Origin: Polyporus tsugae
Taxonomy: Eukaryota > Basidiomycota > Agaricomycetes > Polyporales > Polyporaceae
Direction of reading: 5' to 3'
NCBI GenBank assembly: GCA_024305745.1
Contig: JAHRBS010000014.1
Span: 2,487,501 to 2,551,500 of the forward strand
DNA: 64,000 bases
Shown here: positions 54,956 to 64,000 of the stretch, piece by piece
Numbering within the stretch: the first letter of the stretch is position 1
How the letters are laid out: each line of letters opens with the position of its first letter
Translations under genes and position numbers: made by a program
The notes under the pieces: model-generated
What the model was told of the DNA's origin: nothing
The model's database searches: none
The model's input: only the letters and a program-made list of their open reading frames with translations

Positions 54956-56279
54956 TTTGGCTTAGCGTAGTAGGGGGCGGCTAAGCGAGTTGTCGGGTTT
55001 CGTTCCCCCTCTAAGGCTACCCCCAGGCTATACTAAACACGGTTTCGGTGGGTGTGTCCCCGTTTTCGGGCTGTCGCTGTGGCGAATTGGCAGTAAGTAC
55101 AGATTGGGTTTCTGTTTAGATCTCGAGGCCGGCATCCGATTATCTTGGTACGGAGCGTTCTCTCAAAGCCGTCGCGGTCGCTTCTGTGTCCGATGAACGA
55201 CCTTGAGCACGGCAAGTTTGATTGCGTGTGTAGACCAGGTCGCGGAGGGCTAAAGCGGGATTGGGAGATGTGCCCGGGAAGGCGTTCAGAACTGCAGAGT
55301 ACTGATTCGCCTAGGTAATGTCAAAAATTGGCATATACTTAGACGAGGAAGGCGACGTTACCGTGATCGATGTACCTGTAGTACTGAGACCTCGCAGGCT
55401 CCTCACGGAAGGTTCTTTTGGGGATGACGTCCATGGGCATGGAGGGATGAGCTGGAAAGTGCGCATCGTTCAACTGCGCTCAATCGGTTCTCACTTGATC
55501 AGCAGTGGCAGTCGTGAGGGCGTGGCGCGGAATCCGAACGGAACGGGCCGCTCCCGTGCCCAACTCTGCGTTTGCGTTTTTGCGTCCATCCATTCCCCCA
55601 GTCTGCACATGCGTCTCGTGTTGTCTCCTTTCATGCGTCTGCGCTCTGTCATTGCGTTCTACACACTGATTTCCTGTACCCCCTATGGTTGAAAGCCGCC
55701 GGCCTAGGTCTGCACCTGAATAGGTCGGAACGGCGACTCGGAGCGGTCGGGGTGCCGGTAGCCCCCTGATGAGAGCTTTCGCAGGCTCGAAACCGCTACT
55801 ACCCACGGACCCTATCTTCGGAGACAGTCATCTGCAGTAGACATGAAGGGTGTGGTGAGCCCGGCTGTGGTGGTACGTAGACGTTTGACTGGGCTGCGCT
55901 TGTTCTTCGCGCGCCCAGGCTACCAATCTCTAGGAGCCTCAGGTCGCTGAACACTCCTTCCCGACGGCCTACGGTCCCGGCCCCTTGCGAGGGGCCCACG
56001 GCCCACGGTATCGGACATCGAGAAGCATCGTACGTCGTTTGCTTCCATTCATTCTTCCACACTCCCACATTGACACTCCAACACGATACCCGCAAGGCCG
56101 GAGCGACCGCACTGCTGCGGGTATATAACGTCGTATTACAGCACTTGTCCCCGCTCGCTCTGAGAGGAAGGCGGACTCAATATCCACTGGCCGCTCATGG
56201 GCAACGTTGTAAGCCTGTTGATGTATCGGCACCGGGCAACGGTACCTCTAACCTGTGCTACTGGCCTTCCATTGAATCG
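54956..56279. other. Intergenic between LINE-A and 7TM-6
   Basis: A 124-residue open frame (55318-55692, starting MSKIGIYLDEEGDVTVIDVP) has no motif and a low-complexity C-terminal half; I do not call it. From about 56030 on, the sequence is alike to the promoter-proximal sequence of paralogues 5 and 7. TATATAA is at 56122-56128. Confidence 0.5.
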
Positions 56280-56453
56280 ATGACGGAGAAGGCACGCTAT
56301 CTTCATCTCTTCCGTGCACGCCCGGAAGAAGATGGGTCCCTCTCTTCTAACGCCGGGCAATCTATCAAACATCGACATGATCCTCGCATCTTGAACAACC
56401 TCTTTAAGAGGTGGCAAAGGTCCACATTGTGTCGTCGATTCTGTGCAGCATGA
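56280..56453 (+). promoter_or_regulatory. Conserved upstream ORF of 7TM-6 (58 codons)
   Basis: MTEKARYLHLFRARPEEDG, then SNAGQSIKHRHDP and NLFKRWQRS, ending in TGA at 56451-56453. The stop overlaps the main ATG (56450-56452) as ATGA, the arrangement seen in termination-reinitiation coupling. Confidence 0.6.
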
Positions 56454-57959
56454 CCATCCCGGAGTTGAGAGATGGGTTGAACTTGCTCGTCGTGGGTACG
56501 GTCTTCGCCTCGTTCCTAATCCCAGCGTCCGTCGTCTTGTTCTCGTTCTCTCCAGTCCGCATTTGGCGGTCGCCTTTGTTCCTCCTCAACGTCCTGGCCA
56601 TCATTCTTGGGCTGGCTGGGCAGATCCTCTATATCTACGTCATCGTGAGTGCTGTCTTCAATTTTGCCTCGCCGCTTTCCTCGTGAACCCGACTCAATCC
56701 AACGGACATCACAGATAAATACTTCGATCTTCGGAGGCGTACCGACGTTCTTGGTCACGATGATCGTCGCCATGGACTTCCTCCTCCCCGTCAGCGTTCA
56801 AGCCATCCTGCTCGTCAGGCTCACCTCCGTCTATGCGCCGACCAGAAACTCCAGGAAGCAGAACATCGTGATCTACGTCCCCGTAGTGGCATTCAAAATC
56901 GCTCGGTTGGTCAACGCGGCATTGGCGGTTCGCGATTTGGCAGGTCACATGCCGGACTCCTCCTTCAATGTCATTGCGGCTGCGCAGCTCGTGTGGAGCA
57001 CGAAGTACGTAAAGGTGGAATGGTTCTTACAGCTCTTCGATGACATGTACGTACGCGCCGCGACCTGACGTTTGTGGGCAAGCGCCAGCACTGACGACTC
57101 GAGTAGGTTTGTGTCCGGACTGTTTGTGCACAAGCTCTCCGTGAGTATCATGGCGAGGAAAGATGCCGACATCCATACCGGTGGCTCAAGTTCCAGCTGT
57201 ACGTCTCAGCCCCCACCATCTCCTCTTAACACACTCCTAACCGCTCCCTCCCCCCGGGCAGCCTCGTGGGCGGAGCGCATCCGGACGCTGTACTACATCG
57301 CGGTCTCCAACTTCGTCTTCCCTATCCTGTTCAACATCGCAGAGATCTTCGTCATCTTCTACGACCCTAACTTCTTCCACGGGGCAACCGTCGTGACAGT
57401 CAACTGCTACGTGACCATCATCGGCGTCCTCCTCGCCACCATTTGGGCCCAGGGCTCTAAGCTGCGCAGAGGCTCGCGCCACCACACGACTACGGTGCTC
57501 GAGTCTGTCCAGTTTGCGCGGCAGGTCGCGTCCAACGCGGAAAGCGAGATGGCAGATGAGGACGAGGACGAGGACGACGGGCCATCGCGGTCGAAGCAGG
57601 CATCGGCTCTGCCGACTCGGATGCGGGGACGCGGAGAGGCACCGTCGGGCCCGTCATTACGTGGGTCGGAGAAGGCCATGCTCTTCCGGAGCGTTGGACG
57701 CTCTACCGCCACATGCGGCACCATCGACGAGGAGATCGAGGGGAAGCGAGTCTCTCTGGGACCCGCCTCGAGTAACTGGGCCACCGCTGATCCAGAGCTG
57801 GGGCTGATTTGCGATCCCGAGGTTCACGGTAATATGGCCGGTGAGGACGAGAGGCACAGTGTGCATGCGCCGTCGTCGCGAGCCTCGGTCCATGCATCAG
57901 AGTGGGCTCGCAGTGTCGAAGTGGCGGACCGTGACCACCAAATATTGTATGCTGTATGA
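56450..57959 (+). CDS. 7TM receptor-like membrane protein, paralogue 6
   Basis: Exons 56450-56644, 56715-57046, 57107-57198 and 57262-57959 join in phase, giving 438 residues. An in-frame ATG at 56411 would add 13 residues, but the ATGA overlap and the other copies favour 56450. It has TM1 FASFLIPASVVLFSF, TM2 SPLFLLNVLAIILGLAGQIL, TM3 VAMDFLLPVSVQAILLVRLT, TM4 IYVPVVAFKIARLVNAALAV and motif VKVEWFLQLFDDM, then FVSGLFVHKLSVSIM, TM6 IAVSNFVFPILFNIAEI and TM7 VTIIGVLLATIWAQG. The tail has an acidic run DEDEDEDDG. The first exon lacks about ten codons at its start relative to paralogue 5. Exons 1-2 are more diverged from paralogue 5 than exon 4. Confidence 0.9.
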
Positions 57960-58630
57960 GGACCTGTAGATTATACAACATCGGCTTCGTGGATGCCACC
58001 TCTACCGCTGTCGAACAAAGGTCACTCACCTCTCCGCAATTCCGCTTCGTCACCTTCAGAAAGACACACCGTTATCTCATCCGCCTGCATCTTCTGCGCT
58101 TCGCGGATTTCCGCCGGCCCAACTGACACGTTCGAAGTCCACTGCGATGATGACAAACTCAGGCTCTCTATGTCATCCTCCGACAGGATCCTCCGCTGAC
58201 CCCCATATATCTAACAGCAGATCCTTCGGATGCAAACTACGAACATTGAGCGAGCTCGGGCTCCTCGCGTCATCCCGCACATGGAAGCCAGCACGCCGTA
58301 AACAACCACCTTGTTGAACGAATCCATCCCCGCTGGCGCCAGGCCCCCCACGCTCTGCCGTCCGGCGCCCCCACGCACGGATCTCGGCCGGTGCGGCCAT
58401 CTACGTATTCTCAGGTTCAAACCCGCATCCTTGCCTTCCATAATGCTCGCAGACGCTCGTACGTCCATATGCTTACTCCGAACCCTCTCGGCGAGATAGT
58501 CGGCTCATTTACTAGGCCACAGACGCGCCACGGCATCATACCCTATAAGTTCCCCGCCTGTCGTATCTCTCTCGGCCCCCCCAACTTGGTCCCCATCCCG
58601 ACCGCCGATCCCTGTTCGCACGTCAAGACT
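57960..58630. other. Intergenic, upstream of the CFEM gene
   Basis: No coding motif. About 670 bp between the 7TM-6 stop and the CFEM start, and so contains the CFEM promoter; CCCTATAAG at about 58541-58549 could be its TATA box, about 85 bp before the ATG. Confidence 0.5.
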
Positions 58631-59775
58631 ATGAAGTTCTCGCTCGTCCCCGCCCTGGCCTTCCTCGCCGCCACATTCGCCGGCGCCGTGCACGCCCAGA
58701 ACGTCTCGCAGTGTCTCATCAACTGTATCGGCCAGGCCGCGGCATCGAACGGTTGTGATCTGTACGTTATTATTATTCCCATTCCCGGGCCCCCGTCGGG
58801 GCTGCACTGTGTGACCGCCGCCACCTCGGAACCTGCGTACTGACACGTGCTGACGCGGCGCTCCGAGTGGCAGGACGAACACGCAATGTCTTTGCACGAA
58901 CTCGAAGCTCCAGCAGGACGCCCTCAGCTGTCTCCAGCAGAGCTGCACCGCGCAGGACCTCCAAAACGCCGAGGCGCTCGTCCAGACCGAATGCGCCGGT
59001 AAGTCCTCTCTGCCTCCGAGGCTCAAGTTCCTGTTCCTATCCGGCTATCCCTGCTCTGCTCTTGTGCTTGTCCGGCTGGCCTTGGGCCCGTCGCGTCCAG
59101 GCTGGTCCCGGTGCAGTGCCTCCCATACCTTTTCTTGCGAGTCGGTGGCTGTTCGGTGGCTATACCATTGTTCTGCTTCGATAGCGTGACACTCCATCAT
59201 GATCTATTATTATTGAATCCCGCAGTTATGGTTTGGCGGAAGCCCCCATGCCTACTTATCGCCATGCGCTCCCCCGAGACGAGCCGTTCGCTCTCCGCAT
59301 GCCTGCCACGCTCACGAACCACGAACCGAACTGACGTAATCTCTCTCTCTCCCTCTCTAGGGTTCACATCGAGTGCGTCTAGCTCCTCCCCTACTCCCAG
59401 CTCAACGCTCACGTCTTCCTCTTCTTCTTTCTCTTTCTCTTCCTCCCCTCCCCATCCTCATCCTCATCTTCCTCCCACTCGTCCTCGCACCCGCTGACCA
59501 CAACCCATCCCGCATCCTCCCCGGCCCCCTCCACGCACGGATCCTCCTCTGCCACCTACACCTCCCCGCCATCGTCATCGTCCCCCTCGTCCACCACAGA
59601 CTCGATCTCGTTCCCGGCCGCGTCCTCCGGCACCGGCAGCGCGTCGGCCACCACCCCCGCCACGAGCCAGACCCAGACCCAAAGCCAAAACGCGGCCGCC
59701 CCGACGGCGTACGCGAAGGCGAAGATGGGCGCGGCTATCGTCGCCATCGCTGTAGGTGCCGTCATAGGGCTGTGA
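58631..59775 (+). CDS. CFEM-domain secreted protein, probably GPI-anchored; frame problem in Ser tract
   Basis: Exon 1 (58631-58761) has a signal peptide (MKFSLVPALAFLAATFAGAV, cleavage after VHA) and starts the CFEM domain with QCLINCIGQAAASNGCDL. Exon 2 (58874-58998) continues TNTQCLCTNSKLQQDALSCL and QQSCTAQD to TECA. The Cys spacing fits the eight-Cys CFEM fold, found in fungal cell-wall, haem-binding and effector-like proteins. Exon 3 from 59361 enters a Ser/Thr-rich stalk. In this frame it stops at 59497. Another frame, open from about 59401 to 59775, has a Thr/Ser-rich stalk ending KMGAAIVAIAVGAVIGL and a stop, a typical GPI-anchor signal. No splice acceptor I tried joins the two, so there is either a small indel in the pyrimidine tract at about 59400-59470 or an unusual splice. 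Confidence 0.8.
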
Positions 59776-60321
59776 GCCTGACTGACTTCATCAGAAGATC
59801 CGTGAAACACTGGGGTGCAGTGAGAGCCTTACTGACTCGGAGGGATTTCAACCCTCAGGCTCATAAGATGTGTACGAGTATGTCGTACAGTAGCACGTGC
59901 CAGCGCAATTGCGACATCTGCTTCTGCCCGTACTGGTGTGCGCTGGGAGTGCATGCACTAGTATTTCGCGACAACTTGAAACAGGCCTGTCCCATTGTAC
60001 TCGGACGGCTCAAATGCTCCGAGGCCTGTCGTGTCCGGGGGGACACTCAACGCTCGGGGTTTGTCTCCTGGGTCCCCTAGGCAGAAGTTTGATATGACCT
60101 TGTTGCGGGGGCTGAGGCTGGCGAGGGCGGTTATAGCTTGGGGATGACTCGTATAAGTTAACCTTTTGATTACGTTGTTGATTGGACTTCAAGTTTCAAG
60201 TCCGCTTGTCGTCGACGTAGTCGAGATCTAGATGGTACTAGTAGTAGCGAATGCTGCCGATTGTTGTGTTGCATTGTCTTCTCCCCGAAGTTCGTGTAAC
60301 TTGGGATAGTATTTTCTGGCA
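59776..60321. other. Intergenic, nothing recognised
   Basis: About 550 bp, no motif. It holds the 3' end of the CFEM gene and adjoins the right inverted-repeat arm. Confidence 0.5.
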
Positions 60322-60400
60322 CATTTCAGATAGGTAATGATTCAGACGAGACACTGCGACGTAAAGTTAGCAGGGCGAGCTTTTTCCCGTCCCAAACGAG

Positions 60401-61883
60401 TCACACAGCATGCGATATTGGATCGCCCGCCGTGTCGACACTGCGGGAATCTGGTTCGCGGATGGACGTCGACGACGACGGAGCGGCATGGTGCCTATAC
60501 TTCTCGTCGTCACCGGCTATAGTGCGAACCTGGGGATCGCAAATCAGTCCCGGCTCCGGAGAGTCCGCGGTGGTCCCGCTACTCTCGGAGGTGGACTCAG
60601 AGACGCGCTTCTCCTCGATCTGCTCGTGAACGGTGCCGCGCGTGACGGTAGACCCTCCGACGCTCTGGGAGAGCACCCTCTTCTCTCCGCGCTCTCGCAT
60701 CGCCAGCGCCTTTGCTGGAGACGGCCCGTCGTCCTCGTCCTCATCCTCGCCCTCATCTGCCATCTCGCTGTCTGCATGCGACGCGACCTGCCGCGCAGAC
60801 TCGAGAGACCTGAGCACCGTGGTCGCGTGGTAGCGCGAGCCACTGGGCGGTGTTCCGCGCTCAGGCTTGGAGCCCTGCGCCCAGGTGGTGGCGAGGATGA
60901 CGCCGATGATGGTCACGTAGCAGTTCACGGTGACGACGATCGCCCCGTGGAAGAAGTTGGGGTCGTAGAAGATGACGGCGATCTCTGCGATGTTGAACAG
61001 GACGGGGAAGACGAAGTTAGAGACCGCGATGTGGTACAGCGTCTGGATGCGCTTCGCCCACGAGTCTGCACGGCAGGATTAGGAGGGTGTCAGAGGAGGA
61101 TGGAGGCGGGAGACGTACAGCCAGAGCCGGAGCCCGAATGGCCGGTGTCGATGCCGGCTTCCTTCCTCGCCATGACGCTCACGTAGAGCTTGTGCACGAA
61201 CAGTCCAGACACGAACCTAATCAAGCCGTCAGTGCCCACGAGTGTCAGGTCACGGCGCTCACGCACATGTCATCGAAGAGCTGCAAGAACCATTCGACCT
61301 TGACGTATTTCGTACTCCACACGAACTGCGCGGCTGCGATGACACCCAATGAATCAGGCGTGTGGTTGACCAAATCGCGAGTCGCATAAGACGCGTTGAT
61401 CAATCGAGCGATTTTGAACGCCACCACGGGGATGTAGATCCCGAGGTTCTGCTTCTTGGTGTTTCTGGTCGGCGGATAGACGCCGACGAGCCTGACGAGC
61501 AGGATGCCCTGGACGCAGATGGGGACGAGGAAGTTCATGGCCACGATCATTATCACTAACGCCGATGGTACGGCTCTGATGAGCGTTGTATTTATCTGCG
61601 GGGTGCGTTGGACTCGAGCCCACGAGGAAAGCGGCGAGGCAAAATGACGGCGACTCACGATCACATAGATATAAATAATTTGCAGAGCCAGTCCAAGGAT
61701 GATGGCTAAGACGTTGAGGATGAACAAAGGTGTCCGCCAAATGGTGACTGGGCTGAAGAAGAACAGGAGGATGGCTGCTGGAATGAGGAATGAGGCGAAG
61801 ACCGTGCCCACGACGAGCAGGTTCAGCCCGTCCCTCAACTCCGAGAGGGCTGCGGCGAGCGGGGGAATCGCTATGATAGTCAT
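60401..61883 (-). CDS. 7TM receptor-like membrane protein, paralogue 7
   Basis: Exons (read on minus) are 61883-61659, 61595-61267, 61216-61119 and 61065-60401, all in phase, giving 438 residues. The sequence follows paralogue 5 almost throughout: MTIIAIPPLAAALSELRDGL, TM3 VAMNFLVPICVQGILLVRLV, VKVEWFLQLFDDM, IAVSNFVFPVLFNIAEI, YVTIIGVILATTWAQG (a Thr for Ile in TM7), tail with DEGEDEDEDDG and end SHAV. Exon and intron lengths match: the first intron is 63 nt in both. The second intron is shorter here. A frame in the main phase extends upstream to 62024, but it lacks the conserved start and is judged leader sequence. Confidence 0.9.
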
Positions 61884-62058
61884 CCTGGCTGGAATCGACG
61901 ACGCAACATGGCCTGTCCACTTGCCAGCTCTTAAAGACGTTGCTCGAGCTGTGAGGATCGTCCCCGGGTTTGATAGATTGGCCGGTGTTAAAAGAGATGG
62001 ATCCGTCTTCTTGGACGTGTGCACGGAAGGGATGCAGATGGGGTGCCTTCTCCGTCAT
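61354..62058 (-). promoter_or_regulatory. Upstream ORF of 7TM-7, runs into the gene
   Basis: ATG at 62058 starts MTEKAPHLHPFRAHVQEDG, then NTGQSIKPGDDPH and NVFKSWQ. Here a small indel after KSW removes the stop used in paralogue 5, so the frame passes the main ATG (61883) and stays open for more than 500 bases, crossing the first intron position. If used, it would block the main start. Confidence 0.5.
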
Positions 62059-62341
62059 CGAATCAATGGAAGCATCCTAGTGTGTGGCACAGGTGAGAAG
62101 TGATGTTCTGTGATCCCGACGAATCAACGCACCTACTACGTCGACGTCCTACGCCGAGTGACCGATGGGTCTTGGGCTCTTCGTCTCAGAGCAAGCGAGA
62201 ACAATGGCTGTGCGACGTAGGGACCGCGGCAGTGCGCACCCCTCTTGGCCTCGCTTTGTACGGTGTCGGGTGTGTCAATGTGGGAGTGTGGAAGAATGAA
62301 CGGAAGCAAATGCGCCGATGCTTCCCGGTGTCCAATGGTTC

Positions 62342-62516
62342 TCAGCTCCCACGGATCGTGCACCCTCCGCAAGGGGCGATGCGGAACCGTGGGTCTCCTG
62401 GAAGGTTGGCTGTACATACCGGCATTTTGGCCCACCAAACCCACGAGATCCACACAGGAACGGGATAGTAACAACGAGCTCTTAGCAGGTAGCGGAAAGT
62501 CTGGAAGACGGTGCCA
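62342..62516 (-). other. Conserved coding-like segment upstream of 7TM-7
   Basis: Reads GTVFQTFRYLLRARC, VPVWISWVWWAK, ending TIRGS and TGA at 62342. It is the counterpart of 29262-29436, with which it shares the stop position. Confidence 0.4.
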
Positions 62517-62990
62517 CTTGATGAACTTGGGATCCGATACAGTATCGTCGTCTCTACGGAAGATGTCCGATGTGGCGAGCTAAACAGGCACAAAGCTCAC
62601 ATGATTATGTACAATCCCTCCGGGCTCCGGAGCACTCACATCGATCCTCAATCGAACAATGGTCTGCGCGACGCGCGCTAAACGGATATCCAGCGATAGG
62701 ATACGGCAATGACATCCCTGGAAGATACCTAGAAATAACTTTTCAGACATACACCGCTGCTGTGAGTGGCTTGGGAGCTGATTATACTTACTTACCTCTA
62801 AGAGATACTCTTCTCTCACGGGGTTCAGTCCTATTTATGACTGACTTGAAAGTAAGCAGTTCAGTAGTATGCGTCGCTAGACTTGGATGGACACTAGGCA
62901 TTCACAACCCCTGCAGAAAAAGCAAAACGCCTCAGCGGTGATGGCATCTGACGTAGGCCTGTACCGTCCGCCTCACCTCCCCTATATATC

Positions 62991-63735
62991 CACAAAATTG
63001 CCCATGGTGCCCGCTCGAGAGATGCCCGAGTCTGCTATTAACCAGAAATCGCCCCTAGCTCGGGCAATTTCGTAGTAGGAGTGGAAGCGCCGCGACTCGG
63101 AGGTCCCTCGCTAGCGACCGAATGACCCGATTCCGAAATAGACCGTCCTTTTTTCTTGGTTGAGGCGGGTAGCTAGCTCTGAATGGACGAAAATCACCAT
63201 CATGGTGGAAGAAGAAACCCAGAGGAACAGGAAACTGTACTGTCTGCACATGGTGGTCGCGCCAGCTGTGCCACGTGTGTCCTCTCGCGGCCGTTTGCCA
63301 TCTCCGGGCCGAAGTATCGGGGCGCCGGGGCGACGGCCTTTTGTTCCGGGATAGTCCTGGTCCACCGGCGCAGAGGCTTGCGGTACTCCAGGAACTTGAA
63401 ATTTGTCGACGATCAGTTAATACTATTATCACTACCAGGACAAGAGAGGCTAACGAAATGCTTATCACAACACACTGGCAGTACTTCTCGGCCTGGCACT
63501 GGAGGTACATAGTCTCCGACAGTGCCTCGGGCTAAACCTCGTTGAAGAGCAAACGAGCAAGTCAAGTCAATGACTGATAGAATGCGAAGGGACCAATCGC
63601 ACGTTAACTCTCAAAGTACATGCTGAAGAGTCCGTCCCTCGCCGAGACGACGTCTCGATGCTATAGTCCGTGGCGCGCGCAGACCCGAACTTCGTCCGCG
63701 ACGACCGTGGTCCAATTGTACATGGCCGGCACATA
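62991..63735. other. Intergenic, nothing recognised
   Basis: Short overlapping frames only. It lies between the end of the inverted-repeat arm and the 3' end of 7TM-8. Confidence 0.5.
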
Positions 63736-64000
63736 TCACACCATCGAAGACGACAGCTCTTCCGCGGACTCGTGCACACGGACGTACACCGCGCTCGGCG
63801 GTGCAGACCTCGGCCGACTGGGACCCTGCCGTGAGAATGCACTGGCATATGCACGTTTCTCTCCGCGTCGGTGCGCGGGTATCCTTCGACTCGGACTCGT
63901 CATCCATCTCGCAGAAGCCCGCTCGTGTGGTTCGGAACCAGATGCCCAGATAGTGGCGAGGAGGACGCCGATGATGGTGACGTAGTTGTTGACCATGAGC
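63736..64000 (-). CDS. 7TM receptor-like membrane protein, paralogue 8 (partial)
   Basis: The last membrane helix MVNNYVTIIGVLLATIWASG is at the very edge. A basic tail of about 65 residues follows (RRIPAHRRGEKRAYASAFSR, then HESAEELSSSMV) and stops at 63736. The NNYV form of TM7 resembles paralogue 1 (SNYV) more than the NCYV of paralogues 4-7. The rest of the gene lies beyond the window. Confidence 0.8.
   Translation of the reverse strand, partial: LMVNNYVTIIGVLLATIWASGSEPHERASARWMTSPSRRIPAHRRGEKRAYASAFSRQGPSRPRSAPPSAVYVRVHESAEELSSSMV

Larger units (their letters stand above)
60322..62990 (-). repeat. Right arm of 2.7-kb inverted repeat
   Basis: Reverse complement of 28676-31431. It includes 7TM-7, its upstream ORF, the VPVWISW segment and about 0.5 kb more. 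The spacer between arms is about 28.9 kb, of which 22.6 kb is the retrotransposon nest, so the arms were about 6.3 kb apart before LINE-A arrived, if they were already in place. Confidence 0.85.

Noticed and set aside
55318..55692. 124-residue open frame MSKIGIYLDEEGDV...
   Set aside because: No family resemblance, low-complexity second half and no splice or promoter support; left as intergenic.
59373..60080. 235-residue frame over the CFEM 3' region
   Set aside because: It is the third frame of a Ser/Pro-rich tract, hydrophobic only through CTC/CTT codons, and passes the GPI stop without any motif.
60410..61186. 258-residue plus-strand frame antisense to 7TM-7
   Set aside because: Shadow of the 7TM-7 last exons, as in the left arm; the sense strand has phased introns and helices.
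1..64000. tRNA, rRNA and CRISPR-like arrays
   Set aside because: No cloverleaf with the usual T-loop and no rRNA-like sequence was noticed, and there is no regularly spaced direct repeat array. A covariance-model scan would be needed to exclude a tRNA.

Overview
The window looks like nuclear DNA of a filamentous basidiomycete, probably an Agaricomycete of the Polyporales kind. Genes are cut by many 45-65 nt GT-AG introns. The gene content fits: GMC oxidoreductases, DUF6533-type membrane proteins, a CFEM secreted protein, chromodomain Ty3 elements and Tad-like LINEs. Species cannot be named from the sequence alone.

Layout. 0.5-2.1 kb holds a decayed YheT/EMB8-like alpha/beta hydrolase. 2.5-4.1 kb (-) is a DUF6533 membrane protein. 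5.1-7.9 kb (+) is a 15-exon GMC oxidoreductase whose reading frame I could follow through every splice junction. About 3.2 kb without a gene follows. 11.1-15.1 kb (-) has two members of a seven-transmembrane (7TM) family. 15.1-18.0 kb is unresolved. 18.0-19.5 kb (-) is a second DUF6533 protein. 19.6-20.8 kb has fragments, including the C-terminal relic of a GMC gene. 21.1-23.2 kb (-) is a second complete GMC oxidoreductase. From 24.0 to 31.4 kb come three more 7TM genes; 56.4-58.0, 60.4-61.9 and 63.7-64.0 kb hold three further ones, so there are eight in all, the last cut by the window edge. A CFEM/GPI-type gene lies at 58.6-59.8 kb.

Between 32.3 and 54.9 kb sits a three-layer retrotransposon nest. 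LINE-A (+) is the host. LINE-B (-, 9.0 kb, 15-bp target-site duplication) landed in LINE-A ORF1. A Ty3/gypsy chromovirus (-, 7.2 kb, 193-bp LTRs that read identical, 5-bp duplication AACAC) landed in LINE-A ORF2. The Ty3 element carries an 11-nt primer site complementary to its own predicted mRNA 5' end, which is the Tf1-type self-priming arrangement, and two extra ORFs upstream of gag. The premature stops I could trace (seven in the LINEs, one in Ty3 gag) are mostly explained by single C-to-T changes, with CGA to TGA the usual case.

The most unusual cellular feature is the 7TM cluster. Four members (25.5-27.0, 29.9-31.4, 56.4-58.0 and 60.4-61.9 kb) are recent copies that share promoter-proximal sequence and a conserved upstream reading frame of about 55 codons that ends at or overlaps the main start codon. 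Two of them form a 2.7-kb inverted repeat that flanks the retrotransposon nest. The family looks receptor-like, but no ligand, partner or function can be read from the sequence.
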